From the NCBI GenBank assembly GCA_036435485.1, contig CM071596.1:61987001-62051000 (forward strand): DNA of 64,000 nucleotides, written 5' to 3'. Positions 22,767 through 35,354 of this stretch are shown in pieces (position 1 is the first letter of the stretch; every line of letters begins with the position of its first letter). The stretch comes from Saposhnikovia divaricata. Its lineage: Eukaryota > Streptophyta > Magnoliopsida > Apiales > Apiaceae. The translations under genes and the position numbers were made by a program. The notes beneath the pieces are model-generated. The model saw only the letters and a list, made by a program, of their open reading frames with translations, made no database searches and had not been told where the DNA came from.

Positions 22767-22800
22767 TGTATGTATGTATGTATGTATGTATGTATGTATA
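22767..22800. repeat. (GTAT)n microsatellite in the FPP leader intron
   Basis: About eight tandem GTAT units, read directly. Confidence 0.95.
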
Positions 22801-23397
22801 TTTTCCAGTTTGGTTCTTTAGTATTTCAAATGTTGGTTATGTGGGTGATGTTGATTATGAGTTTAAATGTTGGTTCCTTAAAATGGGTATTATCAGTTCT
22901 TGAAATTTATTTTTAAACATGACTGTTTTTTTATGTTCAAATTGGTTTCAATGAAATCGGTAATTAGTTTTCATACATGTGATTGGTTGAGATTTATAAG
23001 GGTTTGACTAAATCTTTGAATTTTTGATTGAAGCTACAGACCCTTTCCTATATATAGGTGGTATTAAATTGTTTATTATCAAAGATATTTTTTTAATCTA
23101 TTGGTATCAAAAGTTGTAAATGTTTGTAGGGTTGTTGGTTAGAGAACTTATATATAGGAGTATATAGTAGGGTGGATTTGAAGCAAAGCTGAGAAAATGA
23201 TAAGCCAAGTCATGTAATTGGTAGATGCATTATATAATCCAAGTTGTAGATTCCCTTTTTCTGGTATATTTTAAGAAATTATATGCGGCTCCCTATGCTT
23301 CGCCATTTGAATTTTACTTGTAATGTTGGCTAAACTAAAATATTGTTTGCAGGTTGACATTGTGATGCGCAAGTGACAATCCTAGCTAATCGATCAG

Positions 23398-26300
23398 ATG
23401 GAAAAAAGAAGCTGGTTATGGAAGAAGAAATCTTCTGAAAAAAGTCCGGGAGATACAGACAGTTCAGGATCAATATCTTCACATTCTGAGCGATACTCCG
23501 GAGAACAGGTATGTGAATATCACTTCTAAACTAGGATACATTGAGATATCCATTGTTTAACCAAAAAAAGTGTGTTAAAACTGTGTGTCCCAAAGAAGTG
23601 CCATCAATTGTATCCGTGTTATGATTCTGCAAACTTACTATTAAAGTGCTCAATCAGTCATTTGGTGCTTAATTTAAAGAACTGGATAGTGCTCAGTCAA
23701 TGTTGTAAGTGACAAACTTGATCAAGTATGGTTTCAAGACCCATTTGGAAGTTGACAAGGATTTACCTAGGGGCAGATGCCTAAACAATTTGTTAGAAGT
23801 TATGCTGACCTTGAATCTGACCAATTTCTTTTTATTAACCATATTCTGGAACCCTGCCATATTACTGTTTACAGCATAAGCAGTTTTTTCTCCGAAGGCT
23901 GCTGTGGGAGTGCTTTTCACTTACTATACTACTTGTAATAGAACCTTAAAAGGTTACCAAGGAAAATTTATCTTGGAATGCTCTTGTTTTAGGTGTATTA
24001 AGTGTATCAGTAATAAGGTGTCACAGACTGGATTCCTCATATGGTCATACCTGTCATTTCTACGTTCAGTCGTTCATTTTTGGTTGAGCCACAATGAATA
24101 AGTCTTCAGTATGATTGATCTCTTGCTACTATCTTAAAGATGTAATAAAAAGCTTTTAGAACTAATGATGCTTTATCAGGATGTATCTTTAGCCGAGGTA
24201 GCTATTATGATTTTAGCAGTTGCATTTTAAACTATGTAAGCCTGCGCTCATCCTTTTGAGGTGGACAACTGATTTTTCAACGTGAATTACAAATAGGCCA
24301 AACAAAAACCCTAACTGTTATTCTCTTTAAGACCTAGATACATGATCATTAGTGAGATGCTACAAACATAGGAAATTGTCTCATTCCAATGACGTGGATA
24401 CTTTCTGATGTACAACTAGTAAGGGCTGCGTATACGATAACTACAGATGAAACTATAGTTTCAGTAATCTAGTTCTTTAAGAAAATTAATTTGCTGCAAT
24501 ATTATATGCCTAGTGGCATTCTAGAGATATTTGAGTTAATTAGTATTTGATAGGCAGAAGAGCTATGGAAAGAAGAATGCATAGAATTTAAAGACAGCTA
24601 ATATGTATATTCTTATAATAAGCTTTAATAATATAGACTGTAGTGCATAGTAACCCTTTAAAGCCAAAATCATGTTATAGGTGCTTCCTGTGAACACCCT
24701 AATAATGTAATCCACTTGATGATGGTCAATTTTGAGTGTAGATGCAATTGAATCTATATCTTGTATATGACTCCCTAGGGCGTTGCTTGCTCGACTATTG
24801 CTTTTAACAAGGGAATCAGCACATATATGGTGGCTAAATAGCCCAAAGAATCTAAAGTTTGTTGCCTTTGTGTTCTTACACTTGATGTATACTTTCCTAT
24901 TCTCTTTTGTTTTGCAGGAGACACTAAAGGAATACTCAATTCTTTTTTCTCAATCAGCAGAAGTCACCTCAAAAGTTGCAGTTCCAAATGGAGAAGTTAA
25001 TGATGGTATCAAGATTCTAACAGAGAAACTATCGGCTGCCCTTGTAAATGTTGGTGCTAAAGAAGACTTAGTTAAGCAGCACGCTAAAGTCGCTGAAGAA
25101 GCTATTGCAGGTCAGTATGGTATTTATGATATAAAAAGCTAATATGCTTGCTTACTTTTATTCATGGTGCTAGCCCACCATTTTGTTGTTTTAGTGATTT
25201 TTTTTGCTACGGATATTTTAAATTGCTACTTGTAACATGTAAGAAAAAATGCGGATCTAAACTTATAATGTGAAACTGTTAGTTATATATGGTAAAGCTT
25301 TGCTTGAACCAACCATTAAACCAGTATTTTGAAACTTTATTCAGTTGATTCCCATTTACATTAATGTTTAATATACATAAATTTAGGCTGGGAAAAGGCA
25401 GAAAATGAAGTTTCAGTCCTAAAGCAACAACTTGAGGCAGCAGTTCAGCAGAACCTGGGTCTGGAAGTTAGGGTGAACCATCTTGACAGTGCTCTCAAAG
25501 AATGCGTCAGGCAGCTAAGACAAGCAAAAGAAGAACAGGAGCAGAGAATTCATGATGCTTTGACAGAAAAATCTAATGAATGGGAAACCACAAGATGTAA
25601 GCTTGAAAGCGAGCTTCTTGAGCTCCAGAACCAGGTCCAGGAAGTTGAGGATAAAGATCCTGTTCGTATTGATACTGGTGTTCAGCTTAAGCTGGAGTCC
25701 TTAGAGAAGGAAAATGCAGCCCTCAAACTCGAACTTGTATATCTATCGGAGGAGTTGGAAATCAGAACTATTGAGAGGGACTTGAGCACACATGCAGCGG
25801 AAATGGCTAGCAAGCAGCAGTTAGAGAGCATAAAGAAGGTGGCAAAGCTTGAGGCTGAGTGCCGTAGGCTGCAAGCGGGAGTACGGAAGTCATTATTGGT
25901 TAATGAGCACAAGTCTCCAGCTACGTCTTCCTTGTCTGTTGAATCTCTGGCAGATAGTCAATCAGATAATGGTGAACGGACTAAAGCTCTGGATGTTGAT
26001 GAGTACAAGATAAGTGGGATAGATGCCAATGTTGGTGATAAAAGCTGCTCTGATACGTGGGCATCAGCCTTAATTGCTGAGCTTGATCACTTCAAGGCTG
26101 AAAAGACTTCAAGTAAAAATCTGACATCCTGTTCTCTTGACATCGACATCATGGATGATTTTTTGGAAATGGAACGACTCGCTGCACTTCCTGAGGCCGA
26201 GAGCAAAACCTGTGAGATTGAATCAGAATCTGTTTCCTGTCAAACAAATAATACAGAGAGCTCGTTGAGGGATGAAGTAAAAACCACAAATCAACGTCTT

Positions 26301-27583
26301 GCTGAATTGGAAGATACCGTGCAGCAGATAGAAGCTGAGAAAGAATCCATTGCTTGTCGAGCAAATGAAACTGAGAAAATGTTAAGGGTTGAACAAGATA
26401 CCGTGACTCAACTGGAAGATACCTTGAAGCAGATAGAAGCTGAGAAAGAATCCATTGCTTGTCGAGCAAATGAAACTGAGAGTATGTTAAGGGTTGAATT
26501 AGACACTGTGACTCAACGCGTCGCTGTATTGGAAGAAAAGCTGGAGAAGATAGAAGCCGAGAAAGCAGAACTTGCGAATGCCTTGATTGCCAGTACTGAA
26601 TCTGTTGAACTTTCCAAAGCTCAGCTAACAGAAACTGAAACCAGGCTAGAACAGCTGCAGAAGGAGCTTAACATGATGAATGAGTCAAAGGAGTCACTTG
26701 AATATCAACTTGTTGGTATGGAAGTGGAGATACGTACTATGACTAAAAAGGTTGATACCTTGCATTTAGATGTTGAAAAAGAGCGAAATTTATCAGCTGA
26801 TATGGTAGTCAAGTGTCGAGAGTTGGAGGATGAGCTAACTAGAAGAACCCGGGAAGCCGAGCTTCATCAGGCAAAAAGTTCGGATGGTGACTTGAAACTA
26901 AAGCAGGTCAGCACTTGCAATTGTAACAATTCTGTTTGCATATATGAAATCTTGCGTTTGAATTTAAAGCTTCTTTAGAGCATGCAATATATTACCGGAT
27001 TTTTTAATTTAAACTAATGTTAATGTCGGGACGGGACGGGTTAAATTAGAGTACTTGATAAGTACTTCACAGAACTCTTTAAACCTCCAAAACCCTGAAT
27101 GTGATATGTCAGTTGATCCTTGTATGTGTGAATATGAGTAGTGTTAAATAAAATCTATTGCAGGAGGACGTCGTTGTAGCGGCTGACAAACTTGCAGAGT
27201 GCCAAAAAACGATAGCATCTCTCGGGAGACAGCTGAAGTCTTTAGCAACATTAGAAGACTTCTTGACTGACACACCAATTGTACCTAGACTACGAAGAGG
27301 GGAATCTGCGGTGCCTCCAGCAGTTGGAATAGAGCCATGGAAGCTGCACTCTAATGAAACATTTCTGCCAAAGCGTGACCCCGGTTCAGAACTATCTGGA
27401 GATATTCCAATTCTATTGAATGGCAATATTAAAGAATCACCAGCATCTGCCTCATCATCAAGTTCATCGGACGCTTCACTAAATAATTCTAGTTCTGGTA
27501 AGAGTAGAAGTGGTTTTGGGAAATTCTTTTCACGGACTAAGAGCGGAATACAACTTGAAAATTATCAGCAAGGACAAAATTGA
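23398..27583 (+). CDS. filament-like plant protein (FPP family), 747 aa
   Basis: Coding exons are 23398-23508, 24918-25110, 25387-26906 and 27164-27583, all with GT-AG borders and consistent phase (37 + 571 + 139 residues). The N-terminus MEKRSWLWKKKSSEKSPGD with a Ser-rich tail, the GWEKAENEVSVLKQQLEAAV block at the exon 2/3 junction, the LKECVRQLRQAKEEQEQ block, and the C-terminal DKLAECQKTIASLGRQLKSL block are hallmarks of the FPP (DUF869) family. These are long coiled-coil proteins, and interaction with a WPP-domain nuclear-envelope protein has been described for a tomato member. Most of residues 100-640 is predicted coiled coil. The C-terminus is Ser-rich and basic (FGKFFSRTKSG). Residues 410-479 are two near-identical 35-residue repeats. 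The start is the first ATG after the leader intron and fits family N-termini. Length is within the family range (about 600-1050). Which FPP paralogue it is cannot be settled here. Confidence 0.93.
26310..26519 (+). repeat. in-frame tandem duplication of 105 bp in the FPP coding exon
   Basis: Unit 1 (26310-26414) and unit 2 (26415-26519) both encode a run with QIEAEKESIACRANETE and MLRVE.DTVTQ. The middle 50 or so bases are identical. The unit is 35 residues, five heptads, so the coiled-coil register is kept. Confidence 0.92.
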
Positions 27584-27960
27584 GAAACATAGTGAGTAGA
27601 ATTGAAGGCGTGATTCTGCTGACATGGGAGCCTTGTGTAGTGAGTACGGTTTTTATGACCTATACAGGAATTGCTGATTAAATACTTTTTAGTTGGCTAC
27701 TTGGCTTAGTTCTAGTTTGTAAATTAGTGGCAGTCAAGCCCCTGTTATACAAGAATGATTGTCTTACTTTTCCCCTAAAAGTTTTTTTTGCTTATTCTTG
27801 GTATTTTCCGAAGCCTCTGTTCCCTTGGCTTATTTTTTTGTTCTTACAGGTAATTTTTTACGACAATTCAACCAACATGTTTCTTCAGATGTCCTGATGT
27901 GTGTAAGTTGTAACATGTTAATCTTTTTTAACAATTTTGTTTTTGCTAATTATCTTTTCT
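27584..27960 (+). other. probable 3'UTR and flank of FPP
   Basis: T-rich sequence after the TGA with no further conserved coding. No single polyadenylation signal stands out. Confidence 0.45.
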
Positions 27961-27968
27961 AGAAAAAA

Positions 27969-29071
27969 GACCTCCAATATCACAATTTTAGAGTAATTCG
28001 TCCAAAATGTCACAATTCAAAACATTGATCCCAAATATCACTCTAAAATATAAGATCGTGTAGCATTTTGATTTTTTATTTTTTTTTAAAAAAATGCTAG
28101 ATCGTTTGGCGTTTTGGGGGGAAGGGATGGAGGACACTAAAAAAAACGCTAGATCATTTGGCGTTTTGGGGGGAAGGGGTGGAAGACACTATATTATGTA
28201 TTGTAGCATTTTGCACAGAAAACAAAAAACTATCTAGCATTTTGCATTGAACACAAAACTTGAACTAGCGTTACCTAGTATATTAAAATAAGCATTTTGC
28301 ACATAAAGCAAAACACTATCTATCGTTATGCATTGAACACAAAACTTTATTTAGTGTTACCTAGTATATTAAAATAACAATAGTTGTTTAATTTACGTTT
28401 ATTTGATGGAGACAAGCCTTAAAGTTGTGTTTAAAATATTAAAATAATTCAAATATTAAAATTTTATATATTATTTTTTTAATTTAATATTTTAAAATTT
28501 TATCGATATTTCCTTTGAGGTTAAATAGTTTTTATTTTGAGTTCAGCGGGTTCCAATTAAGGTTTAGAAATATTCAATTTTTTTAATTTTATTTGTATTC
28601 TCTTAGGGATTCAATAATTAACCTTTGGAGTTCAACGTTTCCATTTTGGGTTTAGAAATATTCAAAACGACGAATAAACCGTATACGAACTTAGGATTTA
28701 GGCCCTAGACCCTAAATCCTAACTTATCCTGATTTTTTAAAAATTAGGCCGCCGAACTCGATTAAAAAATATAATTTTAATTGACTATTTGGTTATAAGT
28801 TTTTTAATATTATTTGCAAATATATATTTAGGAGCAAACAAAAAAAAAAGGTAAAACACCCAAACGCCACATAAAGTGACGTTCCCACCCCCAAAACACT
28901 CCTTTAACTAGCGTTCTACCAAAATTCAATTAGCGTTTCCAACAAAAAAAGAAAAAAGAGGCAAAACGCTAGACGAAGTCACGTTTTTCTTAAAAAAATA
29001 AAAACACTACACAATACTGTGTTATAGCATGATATTTGGGACCAACCTTCCAACTTATGATATTTGGGGCC
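27969..29071. mobile_element. non-coding transposon with long degenerate inverted repeats, about 1.1 kb
   Basis: The left end GACCTCCAATATCACAA pairs with the right end TTATGATATTTGGGGCC. Further in, GATCCCAAATATCACTCT at 28030 pairs with the complement around 29030, and AGATCGTGTAGCATTTT pairs with AAAACACTACACAATACT. Inside are two tandem 52-bp units (28088-28139, 28140-28191) sharing CTAGATCRTTTGGCGTTTTG, and two tandem units of about 87 bp (28204-28290, 28291-28376). No transposase. Long TIRs would fit a Mutator-like MITE, but I cannot find a 9-bp target duplication. Confidence 0.6.
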
Positions 29072-29229
29072 ATTTCATTTAAAATCTATTATATAACTAA
29101 TACATCAACAGGGGCTTTCCTGAGCAAGTTTATTCATAGGTTCGGTCCCCTCAAACCTCCAAACCCACACTCCAAACCTAATTCTTTATCGATCCATATT
29201 AAATTACCAATATACCCTTAAGTATATAT

Positions 29230-29335
29230 CAATGTCAAAAAATTTGAATCTGATAAGAATCGAACCTATGACCTCTCTATACATATATCTTCATGTTCGC
29301 ATGTACAACCACTACACCAAATCCCATTTAGTGAC
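29230..29335 (-). mobile_element. tRNA-derived SINE-like sequence
   Basis: Read on the - strand, TGGTGTAGTGGTT (29319-29307) fits a pol III A box and GGTTCGATTC (29267-29258) fits a B box, spaced about 40 bases apart. A functional tRNA is not supported (no acceptor stem pairing seen). Extent is approximate. Confidence 0.6.
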
Positions 29336-29816
29336 ACATTTTAAGATCATTAACTACATTCTTGAATAACTCCTAACAACATTCTATGCAATTTTTATTT
29401 ATTATCACATATACAACAACTAAACCAAATCACATTTTGTAACACATTTTAAACATGCTCGAATAATCCACTTACCGCTATCATTGTAATATTTATTTTA
29501 TAACTTATTCATTAACTATAATTTTGAATTTTGAGAGAAATTAAATCCATGACACCCACACACTCAAAAAAATTATATTCATGTTTATTTTATAATTTAT
29601 TATGGATAAAATCATTAGAATATTTTTTACTCTAATATATTGTTAGATAATATCCTTTATATTAATTATAAGCCCAATTGTGTATTTTACGTAATTCTTT
29701 AATCGATAAATGATAAAAGAGTCTAAAACTCATTTAAAATTCAGTAATATTTAATTAATAATATTTTATCAATATCACACACGTACATATTGTGTGTATG
29801 ATTTAAAATACATGTA

Positions 29817-29900
29817 AATGTGTGGCCTAATGATATGAAGATGCACAATTTAATTCGGTGTTCCAAGTTCAATCACCATTGAAAATAATACTTCTATATA
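29817..29900 (+). mobile_element. second, weaker SINE-like sequence
   Basis: TGTGGCCTAATGATATGAAGATGC resembles an A box region, and CCAAGTTCAATCACC about 35 bases later resembles a B box. It is degenerate, its ends are not defined, and chance resemblance is possible. Confidence 0.35.
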
Positions 29901-30064
29901 AATAGGAACTTAGGGGTAAATTGGTGCTTTCAAATCATGAATAAAATACATTATGCATTTCACATTTTTTCTTTATATAAAACCAAATATTGTTCCGCTT
30001 AAGCGTTACACACGGAGATATCATGTGTATTATCAATATTCAAAGTTAAGATAACTATATTTTT

Positions 30065-30066
<2 letters not shown>

Positions 30067-30116
<50 letters not shown>
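30067..30116. repeat. (AT)n tract, left of MITE
   Basis: 50 bp of AT repeat directly abutting the MITE at 30117. Confidence 0.97.
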
Positions 30117-30119
<3 letters not shown>

Positions 30120-30449
30120 TTGCACTCCATGAGAACACCTTATATAAAGAACAATAAAGAACACATTTATAACACTCATATTTAATCGAATCAAAGAGTT
30201 CCGTCACGACATCCAATACAAAAAGTTCTTATTTTTTTACCCTCTATCCATTCAGCAAAAAAAAATCACTGTTCATGATGACGTCACTGCTGACGTCGTC
30301 AGTGAACAGTGATTTTTTTTTTGCTGAATGAAAAGAGGATAAAAAAATAAGAATTTTTTGTATTGGATACCCCTGGCGGGGCCATTGGATCTATTGGAAT
30401 AAATGATTCCATAGTGTTCTTTATATAAGAGTGTTCTTTATGGAGCAAT

Positions 30450-30452
<3 letters not shown>
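30117..30452. mobile_element. palindromic MITE embedded in a (TA)n tract
   Basis: The ends GAGTTGCACTCCATGAGAAC and GTCATTGCTCCATAAAGAAC (other strand) are imperfect inverted repeats. The centre (30205-30365) is a near-perfect palindrome: TCAGCAAAAAAAAATCACTG pairs with CAGTGATTTTTTTTTTGCTGA, with GACGTCA motifs in the loop. AT repeats lie on both sides, as expected for a TA-target element that landed in a (TA)n tract. No coding capacity. Confidence 0.75.

Positions 30453-30514
<62 letters not shown>
30453..30514. repeat. (AT)n tract, right of MITE
   Basis: About 62 bp of AT repeat directly abutting the MITE end. Confidence 0.97.
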
Positions 30515-30520
<6 letters not shown>

Positions 30521-32879
30521 TCCTAAATCCATATGTAAGCACATTTACACCCCCTACCCCAAAACTTCTATATTAATTACAAAAAATGCCATTGAACTAA
30601 CAATACAACTCTCCATCCAAGTGCTGCGCACGTGACTTACATAATACCATTTAAAAGTGTCAAAGTACTGCTGCTACTACACTCTGCACGTGAAACTTCC
30701 GTCAGAAGCTTACAATTCAAATTTCATATTGAAATTCAAACCTCAAACCCATTTTAAACTTCTCTCTCTTCACAAATTCAAACTCATCCTTAATTTTTTC
30801 TCTTCTATATTGAGTATTGTTATAATAATGTTTGTTGAACCTTTTCACCTGAATTCAATTCTAATCACATATGTAATGTTTTTTTGGTAAGAGATGTATA
30901 TTTACAATCTTCTTTTGTATCGTTTCAAATGGCTGCGGAAATGAATACAAAGATATTCAGGAATGGAAGCTGGTATAATAATTGTAGAAGATAATTCAAA
31001 ATGTTGATATTTTGTTCTCGATGATCGAAATATCATGTTCTTGGCATGGGTGTTTGCAGGTCCTGCGTTGGATTGGATTTCGATGATGTCAGGTAGTCTT
31101 TAAATTTGAATCTTGATCATATTTTAACAAATTAAACCAACCATCTTACTTTTGGTCTTTTTTTTTTCAAGATTGTGTTATTGGCATCTAATGGAATTTG
31201 AAGTTATTTACACCAAATGTTTGATAAAATGTCACAGAGAATTTTTTTTTTTATTATTTTCTATATGATTAGATATTTTGTTCTCGATGATTTAAATATG
31301 TTTGTTGATTTTTATATCCTCTATATGATTATTTTCTTATGATTTTGAAGATTCTTATATCCTCTATATGTTTGCCAATTTTTGGGTTTTTGAAGATTTT
31401 TGTTTGTGTAAAGCGGTTTGCTGAAATGGGTTTTTTGATTTGTTGTTTTCTGGATATGATCATGTGTTTATATGCATGTAATTGAAGTATATACATTGTG
31501 TTATTCTATCGATTTATGATGTTGCAAGTGTTGTATTAAAATGACTTGATTTATTTCTCTATTTTTTATCTAATCTAATTATCTGGGACTCATCAATTTA
31601 TGATTGAATTTGGGGTTTTGTTTCTGTATTTGATTTCTGGTGTTGTCAAGTGATTTACTGAGATGGGTTTTTTTATTTTTTATTTCTGGGAACATCATTT
31701 TATGTCGAAGAGGGGGTACCATATTATAATTCAATGTGGTGACAATTTAAATAAGCCATTGAAGGGGGATTTTCTTGCAAATCGGAACCATCTGTTACAT
31801 GGTCTAATTCACTGTAATCGACACACTGGATGATTATGATCCCAGGAGAAGACTTGGAGACTGCTTGCCGAGATATCCCTATAAGAAGAGAGGTTCAAAG
31901 AAGTGATGATATTATATTTGAAGCAGTCTCTTCTGCAATAAATGAAGATGGATGTGTTACTCTGATCTCACAAAATGTTCAATCCATGGAACATGGTCTG
32001 GTACTGCTCTGGTTTCACATGAATGCATAGTTATGCATTAAGCTCCGAGGCTAGAAGCACTATTCAGTGGTATGTGGCTTGTGGCATAATGTGAATCACC
32101 GGCATCCAGGTTGCTAACTGTAAAACTTATAACCGCTATTTTTCCTTTGATATATCTCAGTAATAATTTCATAACATGGTGAAGCATTTGCCTCCTGCAG
32201 TTTATGGAGGAAGACTCCAAAAAGGTTATGTGGGACTGACATCATCTATAAATACAGAGGTACTATACTAACTTGAAATATTAGCTCTATAGATATTGAT
32301 ATTTCTGTTTCGTGAAGTTCACCTGCTTTATTTGTTTTTTTTTGCAATTCATCTATACATGTTCTTTTACGTTATGGGAATCTCCCAATAGTCATCTCAT
32401 AAAACTACATGGAATTTATTTTTGGCTATACTAAACTCATTCTGAATGTAATCATGTACTTTCCTAGCAGTATTAGTATTAGCCTAAGCTCGATTGCGCC
32501 GAGTTGGTTGGACTTTCAAACAGTGTACATTGAGAATTTTCTATCCCGCAAATATGACTAATACACTGCTCATGGTAATTTGATTGTTCAACTTTGATGG
32601 GATCAACTGAGTTGGTTTAAAAATGTCAGTTTGAACCTTTTCAGTTGGAATACATAGATTTAGATAATACAGTAGATTTGTTACTTAATAGTTTTTGAAT
32701 GAATATGATCTTTGACTATTCCTGGAGAAGATCTTTTGAATTTAGTGCTACACACCTTTATATATCTTTGCAATAAAGCATTTATAGATAAATTTTAAAC
32801 CACTCTTGCTTAAGGAATCCTTAATGCAGGCTTATTACGCATTGTTTATGATGCCCTATTATATTTAGTATCACATATT
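30515..32879. other. unassigned region with one gene-like fragment
   Basis: No gene model can be supported. A 66-codon frame at 31830-32030 (+), containing EDLETACRDIPIRREVQR and then DDIIFEAVSSAINEDG, has protein-like composition without low complexity. I do not recognise it, and it lacks clear splice partners. 32160-32265 contains a CTGCAG^T acceptor-like site. This could be an eroded or captured gene fragment, or chance. Confidence 0.3.
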
Positions 32880-32936
32880 AGTTGAGTTGCCTATTAAACT
32901 CTATAGCCATGTCATTATGACCTCTAAATCTAATAC

Positions 32937-34461
32937 TGATAAGTGGATTTCATATCCATTTGGAGTGTTCCATATCGGCTTTAATTGATTGACTTGGTCT
33001 CAAGTTGTTGTATTTTTGATGTATTTTGTGTAGTTGTGCAGGATTGCAATTGTTGGCTAGGTTTTGTAATTTCCGTCGATGTTGGAGTTGAAAGTTAGCA
33101 CTGGAATGAAGAATGGGAATTTGTTTTAAGATTTCATGAAGTTCCTAAAGCTAAAGGATTGAAGACGGAAGCTAGCGGAAAAGAAACGGAAGAAAACGAA
33201 GTCAAAACGAAGAAAAATGAGCAAAACAAGCAAACCGGCAGATAGCTAGTGCGCTGACTGCGCGCCTGAACAGAATTGAGTGCGCCGAGAGAGCAGGAAG
33301 TGCGCTGAGTGCACGGCAATATGCTGAAAATTACTGTTTTGCCCTAATTCGATGTAAAACTGTATTTTTAGTGTTTTTCTTGCTGGACAAGACTTCTAGG
33401 GCCTATTTAAACACACTATATCATTGTAATAGAATATATAACATAGATAGAAGATAAAACGTAGAAAATAAAGAGTTAGCCAAGGATAGAAAATCAGATT
33501 TGGAGACAAATTCCAAAGATTGTGACATCACTTGGAATTCCAGATCTACTTTTGTAATTAGGCGATACTCTGGGTTTTAGATTTGTTTTCTCAACTCTTA
33601 ATCTTATTAATATTATTACTTTCATTCATATCTTGTTTATTATCTTGTTTAATATCATGTTTTCATCAAATCCCACGGTGACGAACGGTTCAATTATGAA
33701 CTAATCGTTGTCATGGGATTCTAACGGATTTATTTATGTAGTTTAGTATCTTGATGATTTAAAGATCTGTGTGTGATGTAAATCTGATATCCTCGTATAG
33801 TTATGCTTAAGTGATAGATGCGTAACTAACATCTAATCTGTTAATCTCTTGTGAAGTGAAAATGGATCTTGAGATTTAGAACTCGCCATGCTAGCATAGG
33901 TTCATGATTGTTTATCAACATGATTTGTAGCATAAATAGAAATATATTATGTTGCCCTATGTGATCAATATGGATAACTTGTTCTTCAACCGTTATGTTT
34001 TCAAATCTTATAGAGATATAGGGTCTAAGCATAATTGGTGTCTATTCATCTTCTATCTCTTTTGTGGATGTATGAGTAGTTTGGTATTCGTATACTGAGA
34101 AGTAGCCTATACTTGTTTCGTGTTGTCTGATCAGATATCATAACCATTACATGCATTGATTAAAGGCATCAACTCTAAGCGAAGTATTTAATGAAGTTAG
34201 GATCCCATGTTTTCTCTCATATAAGTAATTCGATTTTAATCACATTAGTTAATTAGATCTTAGTATTATTAAATTGCTTCTTAGTTAATTTAGATAATTA
34301 AAACCCACTTTATTAATTGTCTTAGCAGTGAATAAAAACCATACATTGTTGCATAGGTGCATTAACTGAATTGAAACCTAAACCAGATCTCTGTGGGAAC
34401 GAACTTGATTTACTCATATATTACTTGTGACCACGTACGCTTGCGTGATTTTGTGTTAACA
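32937..34461. mobile_element. solo LTR, 1525 bp, with 5-bp target duplication
   Basis: It begins TGATAAGTGGATTTC and ends TTTTGTGTTAACA, with AATAC directly on each side (32932-32936, 34462-34466). The TGATAAGTGG start and the TCTCTGTGGGAACGAACTTG stretch near the end resemble plant Ty3/gypsy LTRs, read on the + strand. There are no internal domains. It splits the GDSL pseudogene between FLDQFGC and NDMAIEFN. Confidence 0.9.
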
Positions 34462-35354
34462 AATACAACCAAATTGATCAAGAAAATCAGGCTTCGGATT
34501 TCGAATATAGAGACTGTGCACAGGTAAGTAACCAATTGGACCTGTGTTATGTATCCAGAATGTTGTGGCCCCACGGTGATAGATGTTGCCATGAACGTTA
34601 GATATTAGAATGCATTAGATTTTGTAATAATCACATCAACGGAAGAAACAAAATGAATAAGCTTACTGTAACTGCTGTTGCATTCTGATTTACTATGTCT
34701 GGTAATGTTATCCGTAGCTGTTGAGCACCAAGCTTTCTCAAACCATGAGTTATATCATCTTGGCCTATATCAAATTTGTAGAGAGCTCTCGAGAAGTCAA
34801 TAGGCCTCGGTAACCTATTTCTACTGGATTCTGTTTTAGCTGAAGGATCATAAAGAAATATTTATTTTACAAATTATTGAGCAATTATCGTTTTGATATA
34901 GTTAATGATGACAAAATTTATTTTGCATGCGAATACTGACGTTGCGTCAAGTGAATCCAGGTATGCACTCAAGTATGATAGTCCCAAGTTTTCAGCTGCA
35001 ACAAACTCAAATTAATTACTCAAGCAAACTAATTAGTCACAATACTATTAATAAACAAGATCTCTGACTGTAGTTACTAACCGATGAACTCTACAACAGA
35101 CGTGCATCACCAACGCGATCAGCATGTTTATGGAAAAAATCCTGGCCATTTGGGCTGGAATTGGTAGAACAGCTGCAGAACTTCCACTAGTATCCGAATT
35201 GGAGTCAATGAAGTTGTATATATTGCAGGAAAGACAGAAGGATTTGAACCCTTTCCTGTCTGTTGACTTGCAACACTAGAAACCAGTGCAAGTAAAATGA
35301 AAAGTTTATTGAACACAAATGTTTTGCATATGCTGAAACCATATGTTAAGATAG

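Noticed and set aside
23693..23920. 75-codon - strand frame in the FPP intron
   Set aside because: It lies wholly inside a well-bounded intron, has no recognisable domain and no neighbours.
24783..25142. 119-codon frame overlapping FPP
   Set aside because: The true exon is only 24918-25110; the rest of the frame runs into both introns.
28088..28376. CRISPR-like array
   Set aside because: Only two copies per unit, no unique spacers, and plant nuclear context; these are tandem duplications inside a transposon.
29230..29335. A real tRNA gene
   Set aside because: A and B boxes are present, but the acceptor and anticodon stems cannot be formed, so a SINE-like origin fits better.
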